A stretch of 64,000 nucleotides of DNA from Pseudomonadota bacterium (GCA_020161405.1 JAIUOD010000003.1:281392-345391); one strand, 5' to 3'. Positions 26,323 through 36,435 are shown, counted from the first letter of the stretch. The notes: a model not told the origin generated them from the sequence alone. Program-made: numbers and translations.

Positions 26323-29250
26323 ATGATATCTAATGGACTTAAAAATCGCGCGCACCTTGCAGCTTCCGTAAGCATGGGTGTGATGGCATTATTTGCTTAC
26401 AGTACGAATGCATTCGCTCAAGACGCAAAAAAAACTAATACTGAAACTGTAATCATTACTGGCTCGCGTCTTCAAGGTAAAATTGAACGTGCGGTTTCGC
26501 CCGTTGCAATCATTGATAAAGATAAATTACTTGAAAATGCGGTTGTTGATATTGATGATCAGCTTAAAAAAGAAAATCAATTTGCTGCATCAATTGGTTC
26601 AACTGCAACACCTGCTAGTACAGATGCGCAAGGCGCATCTACGCTTGATATGCGTGGTATGGGGCAAAATAGAACTTTGGTTCTAATCAATGGAACACGT
26701 GCAACACCATTTGGTTTCCGTAATTCTGTTGACATTAATACAATTCCCTCGACACTTATTAAACGTATTGAATATCTAACAGGTGGTGCATCTGCGGTTT
26801 ATGGTGCTGACGCGGTTGCTGGCGTGGCAAACTTTATCCTTGAAGATAAATATAATGGAATGGAAGTAACAGCTTCTGGCGGCATGGCAGAAGAAGGCGA
26901 TGCAACACAATTTGCGGTTGGTTTGACAGCTGGTAAAAACTTCAACGAAGGTCGTGGAAATCTAACTGCTTATGTTGGTTATGCAGAACGTGGAAGATTG
27001 TTGCGTATTGACCGTGATTGGGCGGCTACTGAGTATGTTGATAATAGCGCAACTGGTAAAATTGACTTGGTTCGAGGAACAACTACATCACGCGGCGGTA
27101 ACTTCACAAGGTCAGATTTTAAATCCGTAAATGGTGTATGTACTGTAGGTTGCGTATTCAATATGAGTTCTATTGGTGGTGTAGCTTCTAATGGTTCCTT
27201 CAATTTCAACAATAACGGACAATTAGTAACCTCTGCATTTACAGATTCACAAACTTCATTTGAATCATTTATTAATCCGCAAGATAGAACTAATGGCGCT
27301 CTATTCTTTACATATGATTTGAGTGATAAACTTAAATTTTGGTCGCGTGCTACGGTATCAAAAATCAATAATTCCGGAAGCTTCACATTCTCAAACCCAG
27401 CTGGCACTGTCGGCTCGCCAATTTTGATTAGACGCGATAATCCATATATTACAACACAATTAGCGCAGGTTTTTGCGGGTGCTTATAATCGCAATTTCAC
27501 TAATACTGCCGCTGGTACTGATGCATTCCTTGCTGTTCCAAGCCGTTCGTTCACTGAATTTGGGCCACGTACAGATGAAAATGAACGTACGTCTTATCAA
27601 TTTGCGGTAGGGTTCAAAGGTGAAATCACTGATCATCTTCGTTGGGATTTCAGCATTCTATCAGGACATTCAGATGAGGACACCATGAGATATGGTGAAG
27701 GCTCACCTGCGCGCTTAGCACAAGCTGCAAATGCACGTCTTGTTAATGGTGTAGCGCAATGTACTGATACTTCTAATGGTTGTGTACCTGTAAATTTATT
27801 TGGTCCAAATAGTATTTCAAAAGAAGCAGCTGCTTGGATTATGGGCGCACCCCTAGCTTATGGTCGAAATCGCGACCAAAATGTCGTTTCTACAAACTTC
27901 TATGGCGATACAGAAGAATTCTTCAAATTCAAAGGTGGCCCAGTTCAATGGTCTCTAGGTTTTGAATATCGTTATGAATATGGCGATATGTATTGGGATC
28001 CAAGAATTCTTGCAGGTGATTATTTTGGTGGAACAAAACGCCAAAATGGTTTTGCAAAATTTGACCTTGGAGAAATTTACGCAGAAATGCGTGCGCCTGT
28101 GCTTTCTGATTTGCCATTCATTAAACGTTTGGACATTGAGGGCGCATACCGCGTATCACAACATTCGCAAGCGGGTACTTATAATAATTCAAAAATTGGC
28201 TTTAACTGGCAAGTTGATGACAATATTCGTTTAAGAGGATCGAAACAAACTGTATTCCGTGCGCCAAACATTGGTGAATTATGGGGTGAAGTTGGTGCAA
28301 GCGTTCTTTCAAATACTGGTGTAATTGATAGATGCCGTGATGTAACTCTTTATAGTGCCGACGCCGCTACTTGTGCTGCAACTGGTGCGCCAGGCTCTCC
28401 TTATACACAGGCTATTGTTAATGGAACTACACCATTTGGTGGCGATCCAAATATGAAGCCTGAAACAGGTGATACATATACATTAGGTTTTGTTGCAACC
28501 CCTACATTCCTGCCTGGATTTACTTTTATGGCAGATTATTGGAATATTAAACTTGAGGATGCAATTGGCGGACTTACTGCACAGGCCACAGTAGACCTAT
28601 GCTATATAGTAACCAAAGATGTAAATTCAACATATTGCCAACGCGTTAAACGCGCATCAAATGGACAAATTTCTTCTGTAAGTTTGGTTGATATCAATGT
28701 TGCAAATTTTGAAACATCTGGCGTTGACTTCTCTGCACGTTATAGCATGAATACGCCATCATTCATGCCTGGTCAAAAGTTGAACTTTGCTTTGACTGGT
28801 GGCTGGCTTGAAAACTTTGTTAAACAAGCAACTCCACTAGAAGCAAAAGTAAATTGCGTAGGCAAATTTGGTGTTGCTGGCTCATGCTCTGATTCTGGTG
28901 TTGGCAGTCGTCCAATGCCAAAATGGCGTGGTAGCTTCTCTACTTCATGGGTAATAAATGATTTCACATTGCGTGGAACATGGCGTTATTTCGGTGAAGT
29001 TGACGAAGGTAGATCAGCTACAGGTGCATTAACAACAAACTTCATCAAACATATTGATGCGCAAAATTATTTTGACCTTGGTGCAACATGGCGCATTAAT
29101 CCTAAATTGCGTGCATCACTTAGTGTAACAAATGTTGGCGATGTAGAGCCGCCAATGTTAGGAAGCGCACAATTCGATGCCAACACAATACCGTCTGTTT
29201 ATGACGTTGTTGGTCGTCGCTATGGTTTAAGCTTGGTTTGGAAGTATTAA
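26323..29250 (+). CDS. TonB-dependent receptor (large, Oar/sphingomonad-type) 1
   Basis: Outer-membrane active transporter powered by TonB; substrate unknown. The 975 residues start with a signal peptide ending NAFAQD, followed by the TonB box ETVIITGSR, then the plug domain (about 45-180) with LDMRGMGQNRTLVLINGTRA, IEYLTGGASAVYGADAVAGVANFIL, and a 22-strand-type barrel ending in the aromatic residue of GLSLVWKY. Several extracellular-loop cysteine pairs are visible (CTVGC, CTDTSNGC). GGGGG five bases before the ATG at 26323 fixes the start. It lies between the CoA-transferase operon and a second, similar receptor. Confidence 0.93.
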   Translation: MISNGLKNRAHLAASVSMGVMALFAYSTNAFAQDAKKTNTETVIITGSRLQGKIERAVSPVAIIDKDKLLENAVVDIDDQLKKENQFAASIGSTATPASTDAQGASTLDMRGMGQNRTLVLINGTRATPFGFRNSVDINTIPSTLIKRIEYLTGGASAVYGADAVAGVANFILEDKYNGMEVTASGGMAEEGDATQFAVGLTAGKNFNEGRGNLTAYVGYAERGRLLRIDRDWAATEYVDNSATGKIDLVRGTTTSRGGNFTRSDFKSVNGVCTVGCVFNMSSIGGVASNGSFNFNNNGQLVTSAFTDSQTSFESFINPQDRTNGALFFTYDLSDKLKFWSRATVSKINNSGSFTFSNPAGTVGSPILIRRDNPYITTQLAQVFAGAYNRNFTNTAAGTDAFLAVPSRSFTEFGPRTDENERTSYQFAVGFKGEITDHLRWDFSILSGHSDEDTMRYGEGSPARLAQAANARLVNGVAQCTDTSNGCVPVNLFGPNSISKEAAAWIMGAPLAYGRNRDQNVVSTNFYGDTEEFFKFKGGPVQWSLGFEYRYEYGDMYWDPRILAGDYFGGTKRQNGFAKFDLGEIYAEMRAPVLSDLPFIKRLDIEGAYRVSQHSQAGTYNNSKIGFNWQVDDNIRLRGSKQTVFRAPNIGELWGEVGASVLSNTGVIDRCRDVTLYSADAATCAATGAPGSPYTQAIVNGTTPFGGDPNMKPETGDTYTLGFVATPTFLPGFTFMADYWNIKLEDAIGGLTAQATVDLCYIVTKDVNSTYCQRVKRASNGQISSVSLVDINVANFETSGVDFSARYSMNTPSFMPGQKLNFALTGGWLENFVKQATPLEAKVNCVGKFGVAGSCSDSGVGSRPMPKWRGSFSTSWVINDFTLRGTWRYFGEVDEGRSATGALTTNFIKHIDAQNYFDLGATWRINPKLRASLSVTNVGDVEPPMLGSAQFDANTIPSVYDVVGRRYGLSLVWKY

Positions 29251-29271
29251 AAATATTTTCCTATAAATGTA

Positions 29272-29305
29272 AAAACGGCGCTCTAAAGGGCGCCGTTTTC
29301 TATTT
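29272..29305 (+). terminator. Terminator after TonB-dependent receptor 1
   Basis: AAAACGGCGC (29272-29281) pairs with GCGCCGTTTT (29290-29299), followed by CTATTT. Confidence 0.85.
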
Positions 29306-29379
29306 ACGCCTAAATTTATAACATTTTTGTTACATAATTTGACAAAGCGCCATAATTTGGCGGCAATAATGAATAGCAG

Positions 29380-29410
29380 GCTTGACAAAAAACATACTAC
29401 TGGCACTTTG
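29380..29410 (+). promoter_or_regulatory. Promoter block upstream of TonB-dependent receptor 2
   Basis: GGCTTGACAAAAAA (TTGACA 29382-29387) followed 13 bases later by TGGCACTTTG (29401-29410), as ahead of receptor 1. The GGCAC...TTTGC resembles a sigma54 site, but the GG-to-GC spacing is 6 rather than 10, so it was not called one. Confidence 0.65.
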
Positions 29411-29489
29411 CTAAGTGTCTTTAATTAAATTTTTTTAAGCAAATATGTTTTGCTATAAATTAAATTAAAAAGGTCATTTGGGGGATATA

Positions 29490-32465
29490 ATGATATCAAA
29501 ATTAAATAAGAATCGTGCATTATTGTCATCATCAGTTAGCATGGGCGTGATTGCTCTTTTTGCAATTAGTGGCAATGCATATGCACAAGAAACAAAAACT
29601 AAAGCTAATGAAACAGTTATCGTTACAGGTTCAAGCATAAAACGAAAAGTTTTAGATAATGCTTTGCCTTTACAAATTGTAACGCAGGCCGACTTACAAA
29701 AAGAAGGTATCGTAAGCGCTGAGCAATTGTCTATGTACCTTACCGCAAGCTCTACTGGACCTGACAATCTGGCATCAAACGCGGATGTAGTTTCTGGTTC
29801 GCAACGCGGTTTAAATGGTGTTTCCGCTGCTAATTTACGTGGCCAAGGTTCAAGTGGAACATTGGTTTTGTTCAATGGTCGCCGTATTGCATCAAATGGT
29901 TTAAGCGGCTCTGTTGTTGACCTTAACCAAATCCCTCTTTCTGCTATCGAAAGAGTTGATGTTCTTAAAGATGGTGCTTCTGCGATTTATGGTACTGATG
30001 CAATTGGTGGTGTTATTAACTACATTACTAAAAAAGATTATAAAGGTCTTACTGCGCAAGCGTTCACAGATATTACTGAACAAGGTGGTGGTAATATTTT
30101 CCGCTATTCCTTAACGGGCGGCTTCGGTGATTTAGACACTCAACATTTTAATATAATGGCAAGTGCTTCATATAGTGATAATAAGATTTTAAATGGTACA
30201 GATAGGGATTGGGTTAACGGATTCCAGCCAAATCGTGGTCTTTCAATTGACACGCGAGGAACACCATTTGCGACAATTTTCCCTTTTAATGCTAATACTG
30301 CGGCCCCAAGCGGGACATTGTTCGGAAATCGTACAGGTAGTACAAATCTATCACCTTTTCTTCCTGGGTCGACAACTGTTCGCGCGAACGGCGGTGTAAA
30401 TTTATTAGATATTCCTGGCGGTGCGGGTTGTGACAGTATTGATGGTATGCAGGCTTATGATGAATTGCTTTGGAATACTCCAAGCGCTGCATATGCTTGC
30501 GCATGGGACACAGGTCGCGCAGTAGTTATACAACAACCAATTACAAAAAAGAATTTCCTTACAAAAGGTATCTATAGAATTGGCGAGCATGAAATTTCAG
30601 CTGAACTAATGCTTTCTGAATCGGTGGCTGCAAAGAAATTTTCTAACCCGCAATTGACATCATCTGATTTAGGAACAAGTGAGTCAAATTCACGTTTCTT
30701 TTATCCATTGAACCCTACTACCAAAGCTACATATGATAATGTTTTTAATACATTATCTGGGGTTTCATCGGCTTGGGCTTCATTTCTTGCGCCAAGATAC
30801 GGTCTTCCAATTGGTTTCCGTTGGCGTTGTGATGTATGCGGACAAAGGGAAATTGAAACAACTTCAAAAACAGGCCGTTATTTCCTAGGTGCTGATGGTC
30901 CATTAGGCGCTGGTTGGAATTATCGCACAGGCGCATCTTACGCATGGAGTGAGACTTCTTCACTATTAGGTAGCGGTTATTATTATAGGCATACAACGAC
31001 ACCAAGTGGAAATGGTGCTGATAAAGTAGGAAAAGTTGGTATCGTTGACGTTCTAAATTCTGGTATTGTCAATGTATTCTTACCTGCAGGACAAACACAA
31101 TCCGCTGCTGCTTTAGCGGCACTTGAAAGTGCTTCTGCTAAAGGTGTTACACTTTATGGCGGTAAATATTCTGTAACTTCTATTGATGGGTCTGCATCTG
31201 GTCCATTATTTGAATTACCTGGTGGTCGTGTTTATGGGGCGGTTGGATTTGATCTTCGTAAAGAGGAATATAATTTCAATGGTGACTCGCGCGCTATTCA
31301 GCCTGAAATTTTCTTAGCACCATTCGATAACCAAAATGCTTTGACACCTAAAAGCAGAACTGTGAATGCACTTTATGCTGAGTTGGCACTTCCAATTATC
31401 AAAAATGCAGAACTGACATTAGCTGCTCGCCGTGACGAGTATTCAGGTTTTGGTTCTACAACAAATCCAAAAATTTCATTCAAATATCGTCCTTTTGATA
31501 AACTATTATTCAGAAGTTCTTACAATACTGGTTTTAGAGTTCCATCATTCAACCAAATTTTTAATGGAAATGCTATATCAACATTTGTTGGTAATACGCT
31601 TGCTGATCCTGCAAAATGTCCTGGTGGTGTTCAAAATCCTGCTGTTTCAGGTTGTGAGGCTATTCACCCTGAAGTTGTTTCTGGTGGTAATGTTAATTTG
31701 CAACCGGAAAAAGCAAAACAATATTCATATGGTTTTGTTATTGAGCCAACAAACAATTATTCATTAACGCTTGATTGGTGGCATATTGAAAGAAGCAACT
31801 CAATCTTCAATTTCTTATCTGATTTTGGGGTTGCAAAAATGGCGGCAAATTATGAACTTTTTAAAGATCGTTTCTATAGAGATGGTACTGGTGCAATTGT
31901 CTTAATTGATGGACGTTACGGAAATGCCGGGGGTTCAATTACCGAAGGTCTTGAAGTCGGTGCCAAAGGTCGTGGTGAAATGTGGGGCGGTAAATGGTCA
32001 GTTTCAATGGACGGCACTTATTTATTGACTAAAAAATCACGTGCACTTGATACAGCGCCTTGGGGTGCAAGTGAAATTGGCGTGTTTACACTTGCTGGCG
32101 ACCTTGGGATTAAGTGGAAACATAATATTTCTGCAACCTACTCAAAGGGTAATTGGACAGGTACATTGTCGCAAATTTTCCGTAAAGGTTATACAAATGG
32201 TAGACTTCCTGGTGTTGCCGCTGGAACAGTTACACCACCAGATTTAGTTACAACTGTTGATGATTATTCATTGTTAAATGCCTCTTTAACCTATCGAGGG
32301 TTTAAAAATACAAAAATCGTAGCAGGTGTTCGTAATATTCTTGATCAAGACCCGCCATTTGCAATCACTTATGATTCTAATGGTGGTTCAGGTGGTAATT
32401 GGGAACCACGTGTTGCCGACCCACGTGGCCGATCATTCACATTATTGTTAGAATACAAATTCTAA
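29490..32465 (+). CDS. TonB-dependent receptor (large, Oar/sphingomonad-type) 2
   Basis: Second outer-membrane TonB-dependent transporter, 991 residues. The signal peptide closely resembles that of receptor 1 (SVSMGVIALFAISGNAYAQ against SVSMGVMALFAYSTNAFAQ), followed by TonB box ETVIVTGSS. The plug (about 45-185) has LRGQGSSGTLVLFNGRRIA and IERVDVLKDGASAIYGTDAIGGVINYIT; the barrel ends in LLEYKF. GGGGG six bases before the ATG at 29490 fixes the start. The shared leader and promoter block point to a gene duplication, but the barrels differ a lot, so substrates probably differ. Confidence 0.93.
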   Translation: MISKLNKNRALLSSSVSMGVIALFAISGNAYAQETKTKANETVIVTGSSIKRKVLDNALPLQIVTQADLQKEGIVSAEQLSMYLTASSTGPDNLASNADVVSGSQRGLNGVSAANLRGQGSSGTLVLFNGRRIASNGLSGSVVDLNQIPLSAIERVDVLKDGASAIYGTDAIGGVINYITKKDYKGLTAQAFTDITEQGGGNIFRYSLTGGFGDLDTQHFNIMASASYSDNKILNGTDRDWVNGFQPNRGLSIDTRGTPFATIFPFNANTAAPSGTLFGNRTGSTNLSPFLPGSTTVRANGGVNLLDIPGGAGCDSIDGMQAYDELLWNTPSAAYACAWDTGRAVVIQQPITKKNFLTKGIYRIGEHEISAELMLSESVAAKKFSNPQLTSSDLGTSESNSRFFYPLNPTTKATYDNVFNTLSGVSSAWASFLAPRYGLPIGFRWRCDVCGQREIETTSKTGRYFLGADGPLGAGWNYRTGASYAWSETSSLLGSGYYYRHTTTPSGNGADKVGKVGIVDVLNSGIVNVFLPAGQTQSAAALAALESASAKGVTLYGGKYSVTSIDGSASGPLFELPGGRVYGAVGFDLRKEEYNFNGDSRAIQPEIFLAPFDNQNALTPKSRTVNALYAELALPIIKNAELTLAARRDEYSGFGSTTNPKISFKYRPFDKLLFRSSYNTGFRVPSFNQIFNGNAISTFVGNTLADPAKCPGGVQNPAVSGCEAIHPEVVSGGNVNLQPEKAKQYSYGFVIEPTNNYSLTLDWWHIERSNSIFNFLSDFGVAKMAANYELFKDRFYRDGTGAIVLIDGRYGNAGGSITEGLEVGAKGRGEMWGGKWSVSMDGTYLLTKKSRALDTAPWGASEIGVFTLAGDLGIKWKHNISATYSKGNWTGTLSQIFRKGYTNGRLPGVAAGTVTPPDLVTTVDDYSLLNASLTYRGFKNTKIVAGVRNILDQDPPFAITYDSNGGSGGNWEPRVADPRGRSFTLLLEYKF

Positions 32466-32480
32466 TAAATATTTGCATAA

Positions 32481-32508
32481 AACCCGCCAAGAAATTGGCG
32501 GGTTTTTT
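32481..32508 (+). terminator. Terminator after TonB-dependent receptor 2
   Basis: AACCCGCCAA (32481-32490), GAAA loop, TTGGCGGGTT (32495-32504), then TTTT. Confidence 0.92.
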
Positions 32509-32595
32509 GTCGCATTGGATTTAAAATAAACAGATATAATAAGACTTTATAAATAATGGAAACGTTAAGAAGGGCCCAAAATAAGGGTCAATAGA

Positions 32596-33294
32596 TTGTC
32601 AAAAATATATAATTGTGCGCAAGAAGCACTTAGAGATATTATACATGATGGAATTTCAATTATGGTTGGTGGGTTTGGCCTTTGTGGCATTCCTGAAAAC
32701 CTGATTGCTGAAATTGATAGGTTAAATACTCAAAAAATTAACTTAATTGCTATGGATGCAGGTGGTGATGGTTTTGGCCTTGAAACATGGTTTGAAGACC
32801 ATCAAGTTTCGCATTTCATAACTTCTTATGTCGGAACTAATAAACTTGCATCGGCGCAAATGGTTGCGGGAACTTTAGAAGTTGAATTGCGACCACAAGG
32901 CACATTAGCGGAGGCAATAAGATGTGGTGGGGCAGGTATTCCCGCATTTTATACGCGAACTGGTTATCAAACTATTGTCGCCGAAGGTAAGCCAATCAAA
33001 TCATTTGATGGTCGCGAATATATAGAAGAGACATCTTTAACCGCCGATATTGCATTAGTAAAAGCATATAAGGCAGATGAAGAAGGCAATTTAATCTATC
33101 GAAAAACTGCAAGAAATTCTAATCCTGATATTGCGACAGCGGGCAAAATCACAATTGTTGAAGTTGAAGAAATCGTTCCAAATGGCACTTTAGATCCTGA
33201 TTTTATCCATACACCAGGAATTTATGTTGACAGAATTGTCAAAGGCAAATTTACAAAACCAATTGAGCATCTATGCTTTAAGGCAAGAAAATAG
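32596..33294 (+). CDS. 3-oxoacid CoA-transferase subunit A paralogue without a subunit B
   Basis: A 232-residue second copy of the CoA-transferase alpha subunit. It retains MVGGFGLCGIPENLI, FITSYVGTNKLASAQMV, PQGTLAEAIRCGGAGIPAFYTRTG, and [27 protein letters not shown]. No beta subunit follows: the next gene is convergent and unrelated. It starts with TTG (32596) preceded by AAGGG, and a TATAAT (32535-32540) lies upstream, so it appears to be transcribed on its own. It may pair with the scoB product, or with a beta subunit elsewhere, to change substrate range. Divergence from scoA is clear by eye, so it is an old duplication. Confidence 0.88.
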   Translation: MSKIYNCAQEALRDIIHDGISIMVGGFGLCGIPENLIAEIDRLNTQKINLIAMDAGGDGFGLETWFEDHQVSHFITSYVGTNKLASAQMVAGTLEVELRPQGTLAEAIRCGGAGIPAFYTRTGYQTIVAEGKPIKSFDGREYIEETSLTADIALVKAYKADEEGNLIYRKTARNSNPDIATAGKITIVEVEEIVPNGTLDPDFIHTPGIYVDRIVKGKFTKPIEHLCFKARK

Positions 33295-33316
33295 GGCGCG
33301 AAATTCGCGCCCTTTA
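33293..33316. terminator. Hairpin between the orphan CoA-transferase gene and the peptidase gene
   Basis: AGGGCGCG (33293-33300) pairs with CGCGCCCT (33306-33313), then TTAT rightward. It can serve both convergent genes, but the T-tract is short. Confidence 0.7.
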
Positions 33317-33321
33317 TCCAT

Positions 33322-35472
33322 TTAACCCTTTAATCCACGATATTCAATCAGCGCATCAACTTTAGGTGCGCGGCCTCTAAAGGCAATATATAAATCCATT
33401 GGATCTTTAGTTCCACCAGATGAGAATATATATTTTTTCAAACGCTCGGCTGTTTTAACATCATATACATTGCCAGTTTCTTTAAAGGCATTGAACGCAT
33501 CTGTTTCCAAAACAGCAGCCCAAATATATGAATAATAGCCAGCTGAATAACCGCCAGAGAATGTATGTTTGAAATAACCAGGGCGATAACGAACAACAAT
33601 CTCAGGAATTGCACCAATGCCGTCAAGGATTTCTTTTTCCCATGCATCAATATCAGACGGTGCCGTGCCTTCAATCATGTGCATTTTCATGTCCATAATT
33701 GCCGCCATCATATATTCAGATGTACGCCATCCTTCATTGAAGTTTTTCGCCGCAAGGATTTTATCAACTAATGGTTGAGGTATTGGTTTTTTAGTTTCAT
33801 AATGAAGAGCGAAACGACCCAATATTTCTTGGGTTGGTAACCAATGTTCCATAATTTGGCTTGGGAATTCAACAAAATCGCGAAGAACATTTGTTCCCGA
33901 TTGGCTTGGGTAATATACATTTGAAAGCATACCATGAAGCGCATGACCAAATTCGTGGAACAAAGTTTCCGCATCATCCCAACTTAATAATGTTGGTTTG
34001 CCTTTTGATGGTTTAGTATAATTACATACGTTGAATACGATTGCTTTTACATCGCCAATCAATTTTTGTTGATCACGCAATGATGACATCCAAGCACCTG
34101 ATTGTTTCGAAGGACGTGTGTAAAAATCGCCATACCAAATCGCAACTGATTTACCTGCTTTGTCAAAAACTTCGTATGAAACAACATCAGGGTGCCAAAT
34201 AGGTAAATCTTTACGTGGCACAAATTTTAAACCAAATAAACGGCCCGCATTATAATGAATTGCCTTAATCATATTTGATAATTCAAAATATGGCTTAGTT
34301 TCGCTTTCATCAATGTCATATTTTGCTTTGCGGACTTTTTCCGCATAATGCCACCAATCCCAAGATTTCAATTCACCTTGAAGCCCTTCTTTTTGGGCCA
34401 TTTCCTGAAGCATAGCGCGCTCTTTTTTAGCGGTTGCAAGTGATGCTGCCCAAACCGCATTCATAGTCGCCATTGCATTTTCAGGATTTTTTGCCATTTT
34501 GCTATCAAGTTCATAATGGGCAAATGATTTAAAGCCCATTATTTTTGCGCGTTGCGTACGTAAGTCAACTATTTCTTTGATTAAACCTCTATTATCTGGG
34601 CCAAAAGTTGAACCAACTGACATCCAACCTTTTTGAACTTTTTCGCGCAAATCACGACGTGTTGAATTTGTAAGGAAAGGTTCGAATGAAGAGCGCGAAA
34701 GCGTTATTGCGCCAATTGCATCTTTAATATTACGCTCTTTGATAGCAGCTTTTGCGGCGTCAATTTGACTATCATTTAAACCTGCAAAATCTTCTTCTTT
34801 TGTAAGTGGTACATAAAAAGTTGACTGACCAGCAAGAACATTTTGGTCAAATTTAACTTGTTTCTCGGCAAGTTGTGAATCAATTTTTGCAATTGCTTCC
34901 TTATCAGCTTGAGAGAGTAATGCACCGCCACGAACAAATGATTTATATTGTGTTTCTACAAGACGGATTTGGTCAGAATTCAATTTAAGTGAGTTACGTT
35001 TATCATAAATTGCCTTAACCTTATTGAATAAGGCGGCGTCTTGGCTAATAGAGCTGAAATGTGCTGATAATTTTGATGAAATATCGCCTTCGATTTTTTG
35101 TATTTCATCATTGGTATTCGCGCTAGCAAGATGGCTAAAAACGTATGAAACGCGGGTAAGGTCTGCACCTGACTTTTCCATTGCTGTAAATACATTATCA
35201 AATGTTGGAACTGCCTTATTATTTGCAATTGCGGCCAATTCTTTTTTATGTGCTTTGAAAGAGGCGTCAAAGGCAGGAACAAAATGCTGCGGTTTAATTT
35301 GTGCAAAGGGTGGCGTTCCATATGGTGTTTTCCACTGTTGTAATAATGGATTATCGCTCATAACTTTACCTTTAGTTGTTGCAGCAAGCGCATTGGTAAC
35401 AAAACCAAATCCCGCACTTGCAGATGTAAGACCGACTATTGCCGCTCCGCCTAAAAAACTACGACGACGCAT
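33322..35472 (-). CDS. M3 family oligopeptidase with Tat-like signal (Dcp-like)
   Basis: Zinc metallopeptidase that trims small peptides. The 716 residues have the M3 active site (TLFHEFGHALHGML) with the downstream glutamate in FVEFPSQIMEHW and the family C-terminus ending in FRGRAPKVDALIEYRGLKG. The N-terminus is MRRRSFLGGAAIVGLTSASA, a twin-arginine-like signal peptide, so the enzyme is probably exported to the periplasm. AGGAG before the ATG is well placed. It resembles peptidyl-dipeptidase Dcp more than oligopeptidase A by length and C-terminus. Confidence 0.9.
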   Translation of the reverse strand: MRRRSFLGGAAIVGLTSASAGFGFVTNALAATTKGKVMSDNPLLQQWKTPYGTPPFAQIKPQHFVPAFDASFKAHKKELAAIANNKAVPTFDNVFTAMEKSGADLTRVSYVFSHLASANTNDEIQKIEGDISSKLSAHFSSISQDAALFNKVKAIYDKRNSLKLNSDQIRLVETQYKSFVRGGALLSQADKEAIAKIDSQLAEKQVKFDQNVLAGQSTFYVPLTKEEDFAGLNDSQIDAAKAAIKERNIKDAIGAITLSRSSFEPFLTNSTRRDLREKVQKGWMSVGSTFGPDNRGLIKEIVDLRTQRAKIMGFKSFAHYELDSKMAKNPENAMATMNAVWAASLATAKKERAMLQEMAQKEGLQGELKSWDWWHYAEKVRKAKYDIDESETKPYFELSNMIKAIHYNAGRLFGLKFVPRKDLPIWHPDVVSYEVFDKAGKSVAIWYGDFYTRPSKQSGAWMSSLRDQQKLIGDVKAIVFNVCNYTKPSKGKPTLLSWDDAETLFHEFGHALHGMLSNVYYPSQSGTNVLRDFVEFPSQIMEHWLPTQEILGRFALHYETKKPIPQPLVDKILAAKNFNEGWRTSEYMMAAIMDMKMHMIEGTAPSDIDAWEKEILDGIGAIPEIVVRYRPGYFKHTFSGGYSAGYYSYIWAAVLETDAFNAFKETGNVYDVKTAERLKKYIFSSGGTKDPMDLYIAFRGRAPKVDALIEYRGLKG

Positions 35473-35628
35473 ATTTCACTCCTGTAAAAATTTTGGCAAA
35501 GAATTCCACATTTCATATCGAAAGTCGATGAAATTTACTGTATTATTGCTAAAGATTAAGCATAATTACCAAGATTATGTGGAAATCTATGTGTTTGGTT
35601 TTTGCTTATTGTAATGCTACAAGAACAT

Positions 35629-36387
35629 ATGAATCTTAATCAATATCAATTCAATGAAGATGCGCCGATGCGTATCAATAAATATCTTGCCCAAATTGGG
35701 GTTTGTTCACGTCGAAAAGCTGAAGAATTAATTAAAGATAGGCAAGTTGAAGTCGATGGAATAATCATTGAAGAGCTTGGTTATAAGCTTCAAAACAAAC
35801 AAATCATAAAAATTCTTGAAAAAGCAAATAATAATCTACAGACGCAATTTTCAATAATTTATCATAAGCCTGTTGGTATTGTTTCAGGGCAAGCACAAGA
35901 AAATGAAACACCTGCAATTGCATTGATTAAGGATAATAATAAAAGCGGGGAAGGGCCAGATTTTCCAAGTGGAAAAACTATTCCCCCAGTCGGAAGGCTT
36001 GATAAAGATAGTCGTGGACTTTTGATTTTATCGGAAGATGGAATTTTAGCGCGAAACTTAATTGGTCCAGAATCTAAAATTGAAAAAGAATATTTTGTTA
36101 AAGTGCATGGCACTATTAATGATAAGAAAATTGCAAAATTACAATTTGGTCTAAGTCTTGATGGTCGCCAATTAAAACGCGCAATTGTTAGGCAAATTGA
36201 TGATGATTGTTTGAACTTCATTCTAAAAGAAGGCCGTAATCGCCAGATAAGACGCATGTGTGCAAAAGTTGGGCTTGAAGTTTACGATTTATATCGTGTT
36301 CGAATTGGTAATATCGAAATTGGCGATTTAAAAGAAGGATTTTGGCGGAATTTGAACCAACAAGAAGTGAATAAAATCAAATCATAA
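35629..36387 (+). CDS. rluF: RsuA-family pseudouridine synthase, RluF-like
   Basis: Converts a uridine in 23S rRNA to pseudouridine (RluF modifies U2604 in Escherichia coli). The protein has an N-terminal S4 domain (MRINKYLAQIGVCSRRKAEELI), then the catalytic domain with the aspartate in VGRLDKDSRGLLIL, KEYFVKVHG, and EGRNRQIRRMCAKVG near the end. RLDKDS fits RluF better than RluB or RsuA, which read RLDxxTxG. The start is uncertain: ATG at 35629 is used, with others at 35614 and 35668. It is divergent from the M3 peptidase. Confidence 0.82.
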   Translation: MNLNQYQFNEDAPMRINKYLAQIGVCSRRKAEELIKDRQVEVDGIIIEELGYKLQNKQIIKILEKANNNLQTQFSIIYHKPVGIVSGQAQENETPAIALIKDNNKSGEGPDFPSGKTIPPVGRLDKDSRGLLILSEDGILARNLIGPESKIEKEYFVKVHGTINDKKIAKLQFGLSLDGRQLKRAIVRQIDDDCLNFILKEGRNRQIRRMCAKVGLEVYDLYRVRIGNIEIGDLKEGFWRNLNQQEVNKIKS

Positions 36388-36435
36388 ATTGCCAAAACCC
36401 AAAATGTGCGCTATACGCACATATACGAGGTTGTT

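Noticed and set aside
29382..29412. Sigma54 (-24/-12) promoter ahead of the second TonB-dependent receptor
   Set aside because: GG and GC are six bases apart instead of ten, and the first receptor's block loses the match.
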